DNA of 18,213 bases from JAVBQJ01 sp045585875. GTDB lineage: Bacteria; Verrucomicrobiota; Lentisphaeria; Victivallales; Victivallaceae. The stretch covers positions 1-18,213 of the forward strand of contig JAZMZH010000122.1 in the NCBI GenBank assembly GCA_045585875.1, written 5' to 3'. The stretch's first letter is position 1. Every line of letters begins with the position of its first letter. Position numbers and translations under genes: made by a program. The notes below the pieces were generated by a model. That model did not search any database. It had not been told where the DNA came from and worked only from the letters and a program-made list of their open reading frames with translations. Shown one piece after another: positions 5,589 through 14,225 of the stretch.

Positions 5589-5600
5589 AAGTTAAAACTT
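5589..5600. promoter_or_regulatory. Candidate operator at the start of the MarR-hydG transcript
   Basis: The perfect inverted repeat AAGTT-AA-AACTT lies six bases after the -10 box, at the expected transcription start. MarR proteins bind inverted repeats in their own promoters, so autorepression is a reasonable inference. The arms are only 5 bp and AT-rich, so chance is possible. Confidence 0.35.
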
Positions 5601-5616
5601 TTTTACGGAGGCGGAT

Positions 5617-6078
5617 TTGATCGAATCCCTGGCGGCGGAACTGATGCGGACGGAGCATCTGCTGAACAAACTGCGGCGGAGCTGCCGCCGGGACGCCGCG
5701 GGCGGCGGAGTGCCGGACGTGTTTTCCGGTCTGAATCCCGCTCAGGAACGGGTGCTGGACGCGGTCATGGTCCTGGCTCCCTGCCGTCTGCGCGAGGTGG
5801 CGGAGTACGCTTTTCTCAGTCTGCCCGCCGCCAGCATCGCCGTGAAAAAACTTGTGAATCGGAAACTTCTGACCGCGGAAAAGGCTCCGGCCGACCGGCG
5901 GCAGCTCACCATCCGGCTCTCGGAGAGCGCGGGGCATTACCTGCGCCGCCGGGAACGGATCTTCGGCGAACGCCTGCGTTCGGCCTGGGCGGATTGCGAC
6001 GAGGTGATCCTGGAGGGTCTGCGGGAGGAATTGCAGCTTGTAAACTCGAAACTGGAGATGGAAAATGTATCTGCCTGA
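5617..6078 (+). CDS. MarR-family winged-helix transcriptional regulator
   Basis: This is a 153-residue protein with a MarR-type layout. It has an N-terminal helix (1-22), a winged helix-turn-helix (about 38-105, LREVAEYAFLSLPAASIAVKKLV) and the typical wing ADRRQLTIRLSESAG (92-106), then a long C-terminal helical region for dimerisation. The start is the TTG at 5617, supported by GGAGG five bases upstream; no ATG or GTG is suitably placed. The stop overlaps the hydG start by 14 bases, so the two are translated together. The context suggests it controls hydG and itself in response to an unknown ligand or redox state. A cysteine-based sensor is conceivable (C23, C56, C127), but nothing in the sequence proves it. 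Confidence 0.8.
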   Translation: MIESLAAELMRTEHLLNKLRRSCRRDAAGGGVPDVFSGLNPAQERVLDAVMVLAPCRLREVAEYAFLSLPAASIAVKKLVNRKLLTAEKAPADRRQLTIRLSESAGHYLRRRERIFGERLRSAWADCDEVILEGLREELQLVNSKLEMENVSA

Positions 6079-7480
6079 ATCACCCAACGCGACGGAATTC
6101 ATCGACGATTCCGAGGTCCGCGCTTCCATGGAGTTCGCCCGGGCCAACCGGGACAATGCCGAACTCATTGATTCCGTGATCGAAAAGGCCCGGGCCGCCA
6201 AAGGCCTCGGGCACCGGGAGGCCGCCCTCCTGCTGGAGTGCCGCATCCCCGAGGCCAACGAAAAGATTTTCGCCCTGGCCCGGGAGCTGAAACTGCGCTT
6301 TTACGGCAAGCGCATCGTGCTTTTCGCCCCCCTGTACCTCTCCAATTACTGCGTCAACGGCTGCACCTACTGCCCCTATCACGCCCGCAACCGGGAGATC
6401 TGCCGCCGCAAGCTCTCCCAGGAGGACATCCGCCGGGAGGTGATCGCGCTCCAGGACATGGGGCACAAGCGTCTGGCGCTGGAGACGGGCGAGCATCCGG
6501 AGATTTCTCCGGTGGAGTATGTGCTGGAGAGCATCCGGACCATCTACTCCATCAAGCATAAAAACGGGGCGATCCGCCGGGTGAACGTGAATATCGCCGC
6601 CACCACGGTGGAGAATTACCGGAAACTCAAGGCCGCCGGCATCGGCACCTACATTCTCTTTCAGGAAACCTATCACAAGGAGAATTACGAAATCCTCCAT
6701 CCCACCGGCCCCAAGCACGATTACGCCTGGCACACCGAGGCCATGGACCGGGCCATGGAGGGCGGGATCGACGACGTGGGCTGCGGAGTGCTCTTCGGTC
6801 TGAGCGAGTATCTTTACGACTTCATCGGCGTCCTCATGCACGCCGAACACCTGGAGGCCCGTTTCGGGGTGGGACCGCACACCATCAGCGTGCCCCGCAT
6901 CCGCCGGGCCGACGACATCGATCCGGGAGACTTCCCCCATGCCGTGGACGACGAAACCTTCGCCAAGATCGTGGCGGTGCTCCGGGTGGCGGTGCCCTAC
7001 ACGGGGATGATCATCTCCACCCGGGAATCTCCGGAACTCCGGGCCCGGGTGCTGGAGCTCGGGGTCTCGCAGATTTCGGGCGGTTCCCGCACCAGCGTGG
7101 GCGGCTACGCCGACGAGGGCGAGGAGGAGGATTCGGCCCAGTTTGAAGTCTGCGACACCCGGACGCTGGATCAGGTGGTGAACTGGCTGCTGGAAAAGGG
7201 ATTCATCCCGAGTTTCTGCACCGCCTGCTACCGGGAGGGGCGCACCGGGGACCGCTTCATGAGGCTGGTGAAGTCCGGCCAGATCGCCAACTGCTGCCAG
7301 CCCAACGCGCTGATGACCCTTAAGGAATACCTGGAGGATTACGCCTCGCCGGATACCGCGGCCAAGGGGGAGCGGGTGATTGCCGCCGAATTGCAGAACA
7401 TCCCCAGCGAAAAGGTCCGGAGCATCGCCGCCGAATATCTCCGGGAACTGCACGACGGCAAGCGGGACTTCCGCTTCTGA
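6065..7480 (+). CDS. hydG: [FeFe]-hydrogenase maturase HydG (radical SAM tyrosine lyase)
   Basis: The 471-residue protein shows both iron-sulfur sites of HydG. The radical-SAM cluster motif is C96-x3-C100-x2-C103 (NYCVNGCTYCPYH), and the C-terminal auxiliary cluster site is C385..C388-x22-C411 (FCTACYREGRTGDRF, then NCCQPNA). This C-terminal CX2CX22C motif separates it from ThiH and other tyrosine lyases. Known role: it cleaves tyrosine to p-cresol, CO and cyanide and builds an Fe(CO)2(CN) unit used with HydE and HydF to assemble the hydrogenase H-cluster. The start ATG at 6065 has GGAG seven bases upstream, within the MarR gene. HydE, HydF and the hydrogenase itself are not in this window. 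The length matches the family. Confidence 0.95.
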   Translation: MYLPESPNATEFIDDSEVRASMEFARANRDNAELIDSVIEKARAAKGLGHREAALLLECRIPEANEKIFALARELKLRFYGKRIVLFAPLYLSNYCVNGCTYCPYHARNREICRRKLSQEDIRREVIALQDMGHKRLALETGEHPEISPVEYVLESIRTIYSIKHKNGAIRRVNVNIAATTVENYRKLKAAGIGTYILFQETYHKENYEILHPTGPKHDYAWHTEAMDRAMEGGIDDVGCGVLFGLSEYLYDFIGVLMHAEHLEARFGVGPHTISVPRIRRADDIDPGDFPHAVDDETFAKIVAVLRVAVPYTGMIISTRESPELRARVLELGVSQISGGSRTSVGGYADEGEEEDSAQFEVCDTRTLDQVVNWLLEKGFIPSFCTACYREGRTGDRFMRLVKSGQIANCCQPNALMTLKEYLEDYASPDTAAKGERVIAAELQNIPSEKVRSIAAEYLRELHDGKRDFRF

Positions 7481-7585
7481 GCGTCCGCGTCCGGGCCGGG
7501 CTTTTCATCATGAAGCATTCGCGCCGCGCCCGGGCATGAAGCGTCTGCGCGGGGGGCTGAATCGTTCGCGACCGCTGTTCCCGGC

Positions 7586-7942
7586 TTATTCCGCCGGGGC
7601 GATGAGGAAGGGATTCTCCTCCGGGTCGAGGCAGCGGAAGAAGGTGCGCCCCGGGCGCTCGCAGGGGACCGCGCGGGGGGTGTATCCGGCTTTTTCGAGT
7701 TTCCGGACCAGCGCCTCCGCGTCGTCGGCGAAGATCGTGAAGCATCCGGCCGATCCGGCGTGATCCAGACAGTCGGCGCCGGTGCGGTCGAGAATGAGCT
7801 TCACGCCGGGGGAGACGTCGAATTCCGCCCAGAAGTTGGAATTCACCGTCGGGGCGCCCAGCTCCAGCAGATCGCCGTAAAACCTGCGGCAGAGGTCGAT
7901 GTCCCGGACCTTCAGATAAAATGCGAAAGATGCGTATTTCAT
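7586..7942 (-). CDS. VOC-superfamily (glyoxalase/bleomycin-resistance fold) protein
   Basis: This is a 118-residue single-module pair of beta-alpha-beta-beta-beta units. The N-terminal half starts YASFAFYLKVRDIDLCRRFY and continues GDLLELG. The C-terminal half has CFTIFADDAEALVRKLEKAG, then RTFFRCLDPEENPFLIAP, the usual D-P-x-x-N-P ending of the fold. The ending resembles small lactoylglutathione-lyase-like proteins, but the substrate cannot be told. A metal-binding histidine is not evident at the usual first-strand position (AFYLKV), so glyoxalase I activity is doubtful. It is convergent with hydG (about 105 bases between) and divergent from purB. The ATG at 7942 is preceded by a modest ribosome site (GGGGA). 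Confidence 0.78.
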   Translation of the reverse strand: MKYASFAFYLKVRDIDLCRRFYGDLLELGAPTVNSNFWAEFDVSPGVKLILDRTGADCLDHAGSAGCFTIFADDAEALVRKLEKAGYTPRAVPCERPGRTFFRCLDPEENPFLIAPAE

Positions 7943-7982
7943 AAAATCCCCGAAAATTCCCGTGAAAAATCCCGACACTCGG

Positions 7983-8014
7983 TTGCGAAAAACGCGAACC
8001 GCCAGTACATTATA
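7983..8014. promoter_or_regulatory. Overlapping divergent promoters for purB (+) and the VOC gene (-)
   Basis: Plus strand: TTGCGA (7983-7988), 17 bases, TACATT (8006-8011), leading to purB. Minus strand: TATAAT (8014-8009) for the VOC gene, with the sequence TTGCTT about 15 bases upstream of it as a weak -35. The two -10 boxes share the bases of TACATTATAC, so the two promoters should exclude each other. Confidence 0.5.
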
Positions 8015-8056
8015 CCCATGTCGAGAAAAAAGCAAATTTTTCTGAAAGGATCCTTG

Positions 8057-9496
8057 ATGGACAATAACGTTTACCAGAACCCCCTCTCCGGCCGCTATGC
8101 CTCCCCCGCTATGAATTTCGTCTGGTCGCCCCAGAAGAAACATTCCACCTGGCGCCGCCTCTGGCTGGCCCTGGCCGAGGCGGAAAAGGAACTCGGTCTG
8201 GAGATCAGCGACGCGCAGCTGGAGCAGATGCGGGCGCATCTCGAGGACATCGACTTTGAAAAGGTCGAGGCCAAAGAGCGGGAACTGCGCCACGACGTGA
8301 TGAGCCATATTCACGTCTTCGGCGAACAGTGTCCGCTGGCCATGCCCATCATCCACCTGGGCGCCACCAGCTGCTTTGTGACCGACAACACCGAGCTCAT
8401 CCAGATGCGGGAGGGGCTGAGGATCCTCCGCGCCAAGCTCCTGCAGGTGATCTCCAATCTGAGAAATTTCGCCTGGGAGCACCGGAATCTGCCCACATTG
8501 GGATTCACCCATTTTCAGCCGGCCCAGCTGACCACCGTGGGGAAGCGGTTCGCGCTCTATCTGCAGGATTTCGTATTCGACTTCGGGCGGATCGAGCATG
8601 AACTGGAGGAGCTGCCCTTCCGCAGCGTGAAGGGGACCACCGGGACGCAGGCGAGTTTCCTCGCCCTCTTCCACGGCGATCACGAAAAGGTCCGGCAGCT
8701 GGAGAAGCTCGTCGCCGCCAAGATGGGATTCACCCGCATCGTGGCTCTCTCCGGGCAGACTTACACCCGCAAGATCGACTACTGGGTGATTTCGGCCCTC
8801 TCGGGGCTGGCGCAGTCCGCCTATAAGCTGGCCGGGGACATCCGTCTGCTGGCCAACCTCCGGGAGATGGAGGAGCCTTTCGGCAAAAAGCAGATCGGTT
8901 CCAGCGCCATGGCCTATAAGCGCAATCCCATGCGCAGCGAGCGGGTCTGTTCGCTGGCCCGGTATCTGGAGAGTCTGCCGGTGAATTGCGCCCATACGGC
9001 GTCCACCCAGTATTTCGAGCGGACCCTGGATGATTCGGCCAATCGGAGGATCGTCCTCGGCGAAGCCTTTCTCGCCGCCGACGTGATCCTGAATCTGCTG
9101 GCGGACATCACCTCCAATCTGCAGGTATGGCCCAATGTCATCGCCCGTCATGTGGCGGCGGAGCTGCCCTTTATGGCCACCGAAAACATCCTGATGGCGG
9201 CGGTGCAGGCGGGAGGCAACCGCCAGGAACTTCATGAAGCCATCCGCGTACATTCCATGGAGGCGGCCCGCCGGATCAAGGCCGAGGGCGCGGACAACGA
9301 TCTGCTGGAGCGGCTCGGAGCCGATCCGCTCTTCGCCGCCGTGGCGCCCCGTTTCGGCGAGATTGTCAATCCCGCGGCCTTCGTGGGCCGGGCGCCGGAG
9401 CAGGTGGAGGATTTCATAACCGGAGAAGTGGACCCGCTGCTGCGGGAATATGCCGAAACCGCCGGAGAAGCCGGCTGCGACAGCGTCAATGTCTGA
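8057..9496 (+). CDS. purB: Adenylosuccinate lyase
   Basis: The 479-residue protein is a fumarase/aspartase-superfamily enzyme. It carries the signature GSSAMAYKRNP (281-291) with the mobile-loop catalytic serine (S282/S283), the histidine segment GFTHFQPAQ (H152), and RHDVMSHIH (78-86). Known role: it splits SAICAR to AICAR and adenylosuccinate to AMP, each releasing fumarate, in purine synthesis. Its N-terminus (NPLSGRYASPAM, STWRRLWLALAEAEKELGL) and HLGATSCFVTDN resemble the longer ADSL type also found in animals more than the shorter B. subtilis form; this is a judgement from memory. The ATG at 8057 is chosen for AAGGA seven bases upstream; an in-frame ATG at 8018 is possible. It is followed after 14 bases by the EIIA gene. 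Confidence 0.94.
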   Translation: MDNNVYQNPLSGRYASPAMNFVWSPQKKHSTWRRLWLALAEAEKELGLEISDAQLEQMRAHLEDIDFEKVEAKERELRHDVMSHIHVFGEQCPLAMPIIHLGATSCFVTDNTELIQMREGLRILRAKLLQVISNLRNFAWEHRNLPTLGFTHFQPAQLTTVGKRFALYLQDFVFDFGRIEHELEELPFRSVKGTTGTQASFLALFHGDHEKVRQLEKLVAAKMGFTRIVALSGQTYTRKIDYWVISALSGLAQSAYKLAGDIRLLANLREMEEPFGKKQIGSSAMAYKRNPMRSERVCSLARYLESLPVNCAHTASTQYFERTLDDSANRRIVLGEAFLAADVILNLLADITSNLQVWPNVIARHVAAELPFMATENILMAAVQAGGNRQELHEAIRVHSMEAARRIKAEGADNDLLERLGADPLFAAVAPRFGEIVNPAAFVGRAPEQVEDFITGEVDPLLREYAETAGEAGCDSVNV

Positions 9497-9510
9497 AGGA
9501 GGAGATGACG

Positions 9511-9984
9511 ATGAGTGAAGAATTCAGCATTTTCAAGACCCTGAAAGCCGATCGCGTGGTGGTGGTGGACGATGCCTCCAAGCTGGAGATCCTGGACCGT
9601 CTTATCGACGTGCTCGCGGCCACCGACGAAGTCACCGATCCCGATGCCCTGACCATGGCCATCGCCAAACGCGAACAGATGATGAGCACCGGCATCGGCC
9701 GGAGCATCGGCATCCCCCACGTCCGCATCGACGGGGTGAGGGATATCGTCATGGCGGTGGGGCTGGTGCACAACGGCGTGCCGGACTACGACAGTCTGGA
9801 CGGACTCCCGGTGAAGTTGATCTTCATGATCGCCGCCCGTCCCGATCAGCACGAGGAGCATCTGCGGCTGCTGTCGCGGATATCCCGGTCGCTGAAAAAG
9901 GATTTCTTCCTGAACATGCTTTTGAACGCGCCGGACGCGGGGGCCCTGTATCAGCTGCTTTCGGAGGAACTGGTGGAGGGATGA
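9511..9984 (+). CDS. PTS EIIA component of the fructose/nitrogen type (PtsN-like)
   Basis: The 157-residue protein is a single EIIA type-2 domain. The phosphorylation site motif GIGRSIGIPHVR puts the acceptor histidine at H70. There is no attached EIIB, EIIC or HPr domain, as in PtsN (EIIA-Ntr), which acts as a cytoplasmic phosphorylation-dependent regulator rather than a transporter part. KLIFMIAARPDQHEEHLRLL is the conserved second half. The start ATG at 9511 gives an 8-base spacing to AAGGAGG; an ATG at 9505 is too close to it. It lies 14 bases after purB and overlaps the next gene by four bases (ATGA), so it is probably part of a purB operon. A role in sugar sensing is inferred only. Confidence 0.85.
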   Translation: MSEEFSIFKTLKADRVVVVDDASKLEILDRLIDVLAATDEVTDPDALTMAIAKREQMMSTGIGRSIGIPHVRIDGVRDIVMAVGLVHNGVPDYDSLDGLPVKLIFMIAARPDQHEEHLRLLSRISRSLKKDFFLNMLLNAPDAGALYQLLSEELVEG

Positions 9985-10697
9985 ACGTCTTTCACGCGAT
10001 ATTGGGACTGCTGCTGGTGCGGGCGTTTCGTCGCGTCATCCTGATACTGCTTTTGCTGTGCGTGGTGATTCTGGCGGCGTTCGGCATCCTGACCGGGATG
10101 GTTTTTCACCGTCCGGCGCCTCCGCCGGACGCGGCGCGGCCGGACGCGGCGTCCCTGCTTGATTTCGGTCTTCTGGCCAAGCGGGTTTTTGCCAAAAAGA
10201 ACCTTCAGAGCCAGGGTTTTCGCACCGAAACCGTCGGATTCGGCAGCGTCAGGACCATTTCCTGGATGGCCGGGGAATATATTCACGCCCGCCGCGACAG
10301 CATCTCCGAGGAGATCGCGCCCTGGCAGTGCGACGGCATCCGTCTGGAATTCAACGACGGAGTGTTCCGGGGGAAAATTTATGTGCATTGCGATAAATAT
10401 TCGCTGCTGTGGGGCGGCGCCACCACGCTGACCGTCGATTTCGTGCCCGAGATCGCCGGGAAGGGGGAGTCGGTCTCCGTGCGGGTGCTCAGCGCCTCGG
10501 CCGGGGATCTCCCGCTGCCCCCCGGGATGGTGGAGAGAATCCTGAACCGGCAGATCGCGGCCGCGGTCGCCGATACCGAAATCCGGGAGACGGTGCGGAG
10601 CCTGCGGGTGATGGAAAAGGCCGTGGAGGTGGAGTACGCCCCCTCCCGGCTGGCCGTGTTCCTGAGTCAGGTGCCGCTGCTCTCGAATTGGCTGTGA
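9981..10697 (+). CDS. Single-pass membrane-anchored protein of unknown function
   Basis: I do not recognise the family. The 238-residue protein has one strong hydrophobic helix at about 19-40 (VILILLLLCVVILAAFGILT) preceded by basic RAFRR, which predicts the N-terminus in the cytoplasm and the rest outside. A proline/alanine-rich linker follows (44-57). The remaining domain (about 60-238) looks alternately stranded and moderately charged, with no cysteine pair, metal motif or catalytic signature. The ATG overlaps the EIIA stop as ATGA, so it is translated with EIIA and purB. The end of the gene faces the large DUF6067 gene across a perfect hairpin. Confidence 0.75.
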   Translation: MNVFHAILGLLLVRAFRRVILILLLLCVVILAAFGILTGMVFHRPAPPPDAARPDAASLLDFGLLAKRVFAKKNLQSQGFRTETVGFGSVRTISWMAGEYIHARRDSISEEIAPWQCDGIRLEFNDGVFRGKIYVHCDKYSLLWGGATTLTVDFVPEIAGKGESVSVRVLSASAGDLPLPPGMVERILNRQIAAAVADTEIRETVRSLRVMEKAVEVEYAPSRLAVFLSQVPLLSNWL

Positions 10698-10730
10698 CGC
10701 TCCGGGGCGGGGCGAGAATCGGTGGGTGAG

Positions 10731-10758
10731 GCGCCTCCCGTCGGGCGACGGGAGGCGC
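10731..10758. terminator. Perfect hairpin between convergent genes, probable shared terminator
   Basis: A 12-bp perfect stem (GCGCCTCCCGTC, loop GGGC) lies between the stop codons of two convergent genes (10697 and 10767). Neither side has a T-run, so it is not a classical rho-independent terminator. It could act as an RNA end-stabiliser or rho-assisted stop for both transcripts. Confidence 0.5.
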
Positions 10759-10766
10759 GGACGGAG

Positions 10767-13700
10767 TCACAGCGCCAGTACCGGATGGATGAGTTCGAAT
10801 TCGGGGAAGGGGATCGTGCCTTCGCCGGTGACTTCATCGAGCTGCAATTTCGCTTCGCCGCCCGCCGGAACCTCAATGGCGACGGCATGGACGGCATTGT
10901 CCACCGCCGGGAGGGCGTGGTGCAGGAGACGGGCCCCGTCGTAGGAAACGTTCAGGTGGCCGTCGGCCATGCTTATGGTCAGATCCACCGGACGGTTCAG
11001 CGCCTCGTGGCCGCCCCGATGTCCCTTATGACTGGTGGCGCAGTAATCCTCGTTTTCAAATTCGTCCACGCCGTCGATGAGCCATCCGATGGCGGGCGTA
11101 TAGGCGATTTCCACCTCGTCGATGAAAATCTTCAGCGGGCCGGAATGTTCCAGGGTCATGCGCATGGTAAAGGGCTCGGGCAGGCGACGGCGGCAGACCA
11201 TCCGGGCCGCGGCGGCGCCTCCGGCCGGGAAAATCACGCTGCCGTCTTCCTGCGTTTCCACGCCGGTCATTTCCCAGTCATCGGCCCTGAAGCCCGGGGC
11301 GGCGGGGAGGGGATCGGCGGGGCCGGAAGCGCCCTTCGGGCGCAGCGGCGAGGGGAGATTTTCGGGCAGGGTGTCATTGGCGGTGACGTAAAACATCTTC
11401 ATGGAAGCGGGCCGCAGCGAAAAGGTGATCTTATTGCCGTCGCGGGCGAAGGTTTTTTCGTCTCCGGTCAGACAGGCGATGCGCATCTCCCGGCCGTCGA
11501 AGAACGGTTCCAGATCCACCGTGACCGTTTTTACGCCGTCCTGATAGAGATTGGAGAGGACCAGCACGCCCTCGTCGTCATCCCGGAGATAGCTGGCGAG
11601 GATGGTTTCGTCGGCCTCAACCCGCCAATGGGGCTGTTCCTCCCAGTAGGGGTAAAATTTCGCAGGAGCCTCCCTGCGGAGGAAACTGAAGAAGAACGCA
11701 TCCAGCGGGTGAGGGCTCTTGAGCGCCGAGGTTTCGGCGGCGTGGACCAGCGACCAGGGAAGGGCCTGACGGCAGGTGAACGTGGAGTTGTAGTAGAGGA
11801 TGGGCAGAAATCTCCCCCGCACGCCCAGCCCGTGGAGGGCGTAATTGATCCGGAACTTTTCCGGTTCCACCAGGTAGCCGTCCCGGAAGCGGGCGAGCTG
11901 TTCGCCGTCGTAGTAATAGTCCGCCAGGCTCAGGGTGGAAGTGTAGATGCTGCCTCCGGTGTGGCTCCACAGGGGATATTTGATCCCTTTTGCGTCAAAA
12001 ATGCCCCGCAGGCGCTTGACGAAGGCCCGCTGGCCGAGGATGCGGCCGCCGGTGCAGTCGTCATCCCAGACCGCGGGCAGGCTGTCGTCGCAGTCATGAC
12101 CGGGATTGGCGCAGGAAAACGGTTCGGTGGGGCCGTCGAGATAGACGCCGTCGATGCCGCACTCGTCGAGAAGTCTGGCCACGCCGTGGAGGATCTGGTC
12201 GCCCCGCTCCTTGCGCAGACAGGTCACGAAGCACCGGACGCCCCTGCCGGGGTCGTAGGCGCGTTGGTACCACATGCGTTGGGGGAGGGCCTCCAAGTCG
12301 GCGCGGTATTCCTGATAGCCGGGGCTGTTTTCCGCCAGCAGATTGGAAAAATAGACATAGAGTTTTGCTTTGTTGCCGTGAATGATTTCCGCCGCCTGCC
12401 GGACTGCGGGGATTTTTCCCAGATCCGGGAACCCCTGATAGGCGGACCAGCGTTCAAAGGCTCCGGTTGACATCTTGTCGCTGAAAGGCGGGATGAAGTC
12501 TCCCCGCACCGGCGTCGGATGCAGGAAGAATTGCCAGACGAAATCCTCCGGAAATGTTCCGGAACCCGTATCCGCCAGCCGCAGGATGATTTCTCCGGGC
12601 GCGATCTCCACCCTGGGGGCTGCCGTCCCGTTGGGGAAACAGTTCCGGTCGTAACTGAAGGAAAGGCCGATGCTGCCGTTGCCCACCCAGAATTGGGAGG
12701 GATTTCCCGCGTAGCCGCCGTTTCCGATGCGCAGCAGATCCTGGGAGTAGCCGAAATTCAGAAACTCGCAGACCTCGGACCGGATGGGAATATGCACCGC
12801 CAGCTCCCGCCATGAGGTTTCGCCGAGACCCTCCGCCCGGATGCGGAAAATGGCGAACCCGTCGAATTCCAGCCGGCTTTTGATCCTCAGCGCTCCCTCC
12901 GCGTCCATCGGGAGCGACTCCACAAAAGGCGGCGTTGTTCTGCGCTCCGCGGCCAGGTCGGACACCGGCGCTTCCCAGCCGTCGGAGAGCACGCCGGTGA
13001 CGTATACGGGAGCGGCGAGCAGTTCCCGGCCCTTTACGGTGATCCGCCGGGGCAGCGTGCTGTCTCCGAATTCCCACTCGGCGTGGGCGAGGTGCGCTTC
13101 GCCGTCCCGGAATTCAATCGGCTGCCAGGGGAAGGCGACTTTTTCTTCAAGATATTCGATGCCGGCGTCGGTATCGTACCATTCCGGTTTCTCCGGAACG
13201 GTGAACTCCTCTTTGAGCTCTTCCCGGCCGTTCCGGGTGAGGACCGCCGTGAATTTGCCGCCCGCGGGCAGCTCCACCGGCACGGAACATACGCCCCGGG
13301 CTCCGGGGCCGATTGCGAAGACCGCACGATTCCCGTTTGCCGAGAGCTCCGCCGTTTCTCCGTCGCCGCCCTCCGGGACCTGGGCGGTGACCTTGCCTCC
13401 CAGCGGGTAGTAGGTGAGGGCGGGCTTCGACACCCGCGGCGGTCCGGATTTCTTTTCCCCGGCCGCGGGCAGGGGGCCGAAGATCGAGCGCTCACCGTTG
13501 CGTTCCGGCTCCAGAAGTTCCAGCAGTCCGAACTTCAGGGGCGTGTAGCCGCTGCCTCCGGCGGGCACCCAGTCCCAGCGGTCCCCGAGATGAAAACGGC
13601 TGAGATTGCAGTAGTAAATGCTGCCGGGTTCCCAGGAGATTCCCGCCGAAGCCAGCGGGATGAACATGAGGGCTTCCCAGCCGTCCTCCGTCAGATCGAC

Positions 13701-14210
13701 GCAGCCGCCGAAGAGAGGATTGCGTACGGGACACTCATTGTATCGCCGGGAGAGCGAACCGGCGGCGTTGATGGTGTATTCGTAGAAGTGCCGCAGATCC
13801 TGCCGGGAGGAGTAGGGAGACTCGTAACCGGCGATGGCGGATTGCGACACTCCCAGCGAACCCGCGCCGAGGGCGAAACGGAAAGCCGAATCGCCGACGA
13901 AAGATTCCTGCCAGTTTCGCCCGGAGGCGAAGATCGGCTCCTCTTCTTTTATCACGGCGCGGAGGATGATGCCGGTGCCGTCATGAAACAGCTGCGCCCG
14001 GGTTGCCGCCGGGGCTGCGGCTCCGGCGCAGCTGAATCCGTCGATCGTCGCGGCGTTACGCCAGAGCTCGTCGTCCTCCCAGTCGCCCCGCAGGATCAGA
14101 TCGCTCTCTTCCGGAGTGATACAGGGAACTTTCAGCAGCGGGGCGGTTTCCGCGGCGGCGGCGCCGACCGTAAGTGCAGCGGCCGCACAGATGACGAGAT
14201 TCTTTTTCAT
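10767..14210 (-). CDS. Secreted multidomain DUF6067 / GH123-like glycoside hydrolase candidate
   Basis: The 1147-residue protein has a signal peptide (1-20, MKKNLVICAAAALTVGAAAA, cleaved before ETAP). Residues about 40-240 look like a carbohydrate-binding CBM9-type domain of the kind found at the front of such proteins (GDWEDDELW, GWEALMFIPLASAGI). Residues about 360-580 form a beta-sandwich and about 590-850 a barrel-like region: KLYVYFSNLLAE, then LLDECGIDGVYLDGP (683-694, with D692), then PLWSHTGGSIYTST. About 860-945 is a beta domain typical of glycosidase ends, and 985-1140 a lectin-like beta-sandwich. The layout matches DUF6067 proteins, grouped with GH123-like hydrolases and frequent in Lentisphaerota; this assignment is from memory. 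The substrate is unknown. It starts 15 bases after the prepilin-like gene, with GAGGT six bases before the ATG. It probably acts outside the inner membrane. Confidence 0.8.
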   Translation of the reverse strand: MKKNLVICAAAALTVGAAAAETAPLLKVPCITPEESDLILRGDWEDDELWRNAATIDGFSCAGAAAPAATRAQLFHDGTGIILRAVIKEEEPIFASGRNWQESFVGDSAFRFALGAGSLGVSQSAIAGYESPYSSRQDLRHFYEYTINAAGSLSRRYNECPVRNPLFGGCVDLTEDGWEALMFIPLASAGISWEPGSIYYCNLSRFHLGDRWDWVPAGGSGYTPLKFGLLELLEPERNGERSIFGPLPAAGEKKSGPPRVSKPALTYYPLGGKVTAQVPEGGDGETAELSANGNRAVFAIGPGARGVCSVPVELPAGGKFTAVLTRNGREELKEEFTVPEKPEWYDTDAGIEYLEEKVAFPWQPIEFRDGEAHLAHAEWEFGDSTLPRRITVKGRELLAAPVYVTGVLSDGWEAPVSDLAAERRTTPPFVESLPMDAEGALRIKSRLEFDGFAIFRIRAEGLGETSWRELAVHIPIRSEVCEFLNFGYSQDLLRIGNGGYAGNPSQFWVGNGSIGLSFSYDRNCFPNGTAAPRVEIAPGEIILRLADTGSGTFPEDFVWQFFLHPTPVRGDFIPPFSDKMSTGAFERWSAYQGFPDLGKIPAVRQAAEIIHGNKAKLYVYFSNLLAENSPGYQEYRADLEALPQRMWYQRAYDPGRGVRCFVTCLRKERGDQILHGVARLLDECGIDGVYLDGPTEPFSCANPGHDCDDSLPAVWDDDCTGGRILGQRAFVKRLRGIFDAKGIKYPLWSHTGGSIYTSTLSLADYYYDGEQLARFRDGYLVEPEKFRINYALHGLGVRGRFLPILYYNSTFTCRQALPWSLVHAAETSALKSPHPLDAFFFSFLRREAPAKFYPYWEEQPHWRVEADETILASYLRDDDEGVLVLSNLYQDGVKTVTVDLEPFFDGREMRIACLTGDEKTFARDGNKITFSLRPASMKMFYVTANDTLPENLPSPLRPKGASGPADPLPAAPGFRADDWEMTGVETQEDGSVIFPAGGAAAARMVCRRRLPEPFTMRMTLEHSGPLKIFIDEVEIAYTPAIGWLIDGVDEFENEDYCATSHKGHRGGHEALNRPVDLTISMADGHLNVSYDGARLLHHALPAVDNAVHAVAIEVPAGGEAKLQLDEVTGEGTIPFPEFELIHPVLAL

Positions 14211-14225
14211 GACGAACCTCGCGAA

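Noticed and set aside
6080..7453. A 457-residue open frame antisense to hydG
   Set aside because: It is a shadow of a well-supported gene. Its composition (rich in G, V, H, D without domain signature) is typical of antisense frames.
7481..7585. Terminator between hydG and the VOC gene
   Set aside because: The stretch is GC-rich with some self-complementarity, but I found no stable hairpin with a T-run on either strand.
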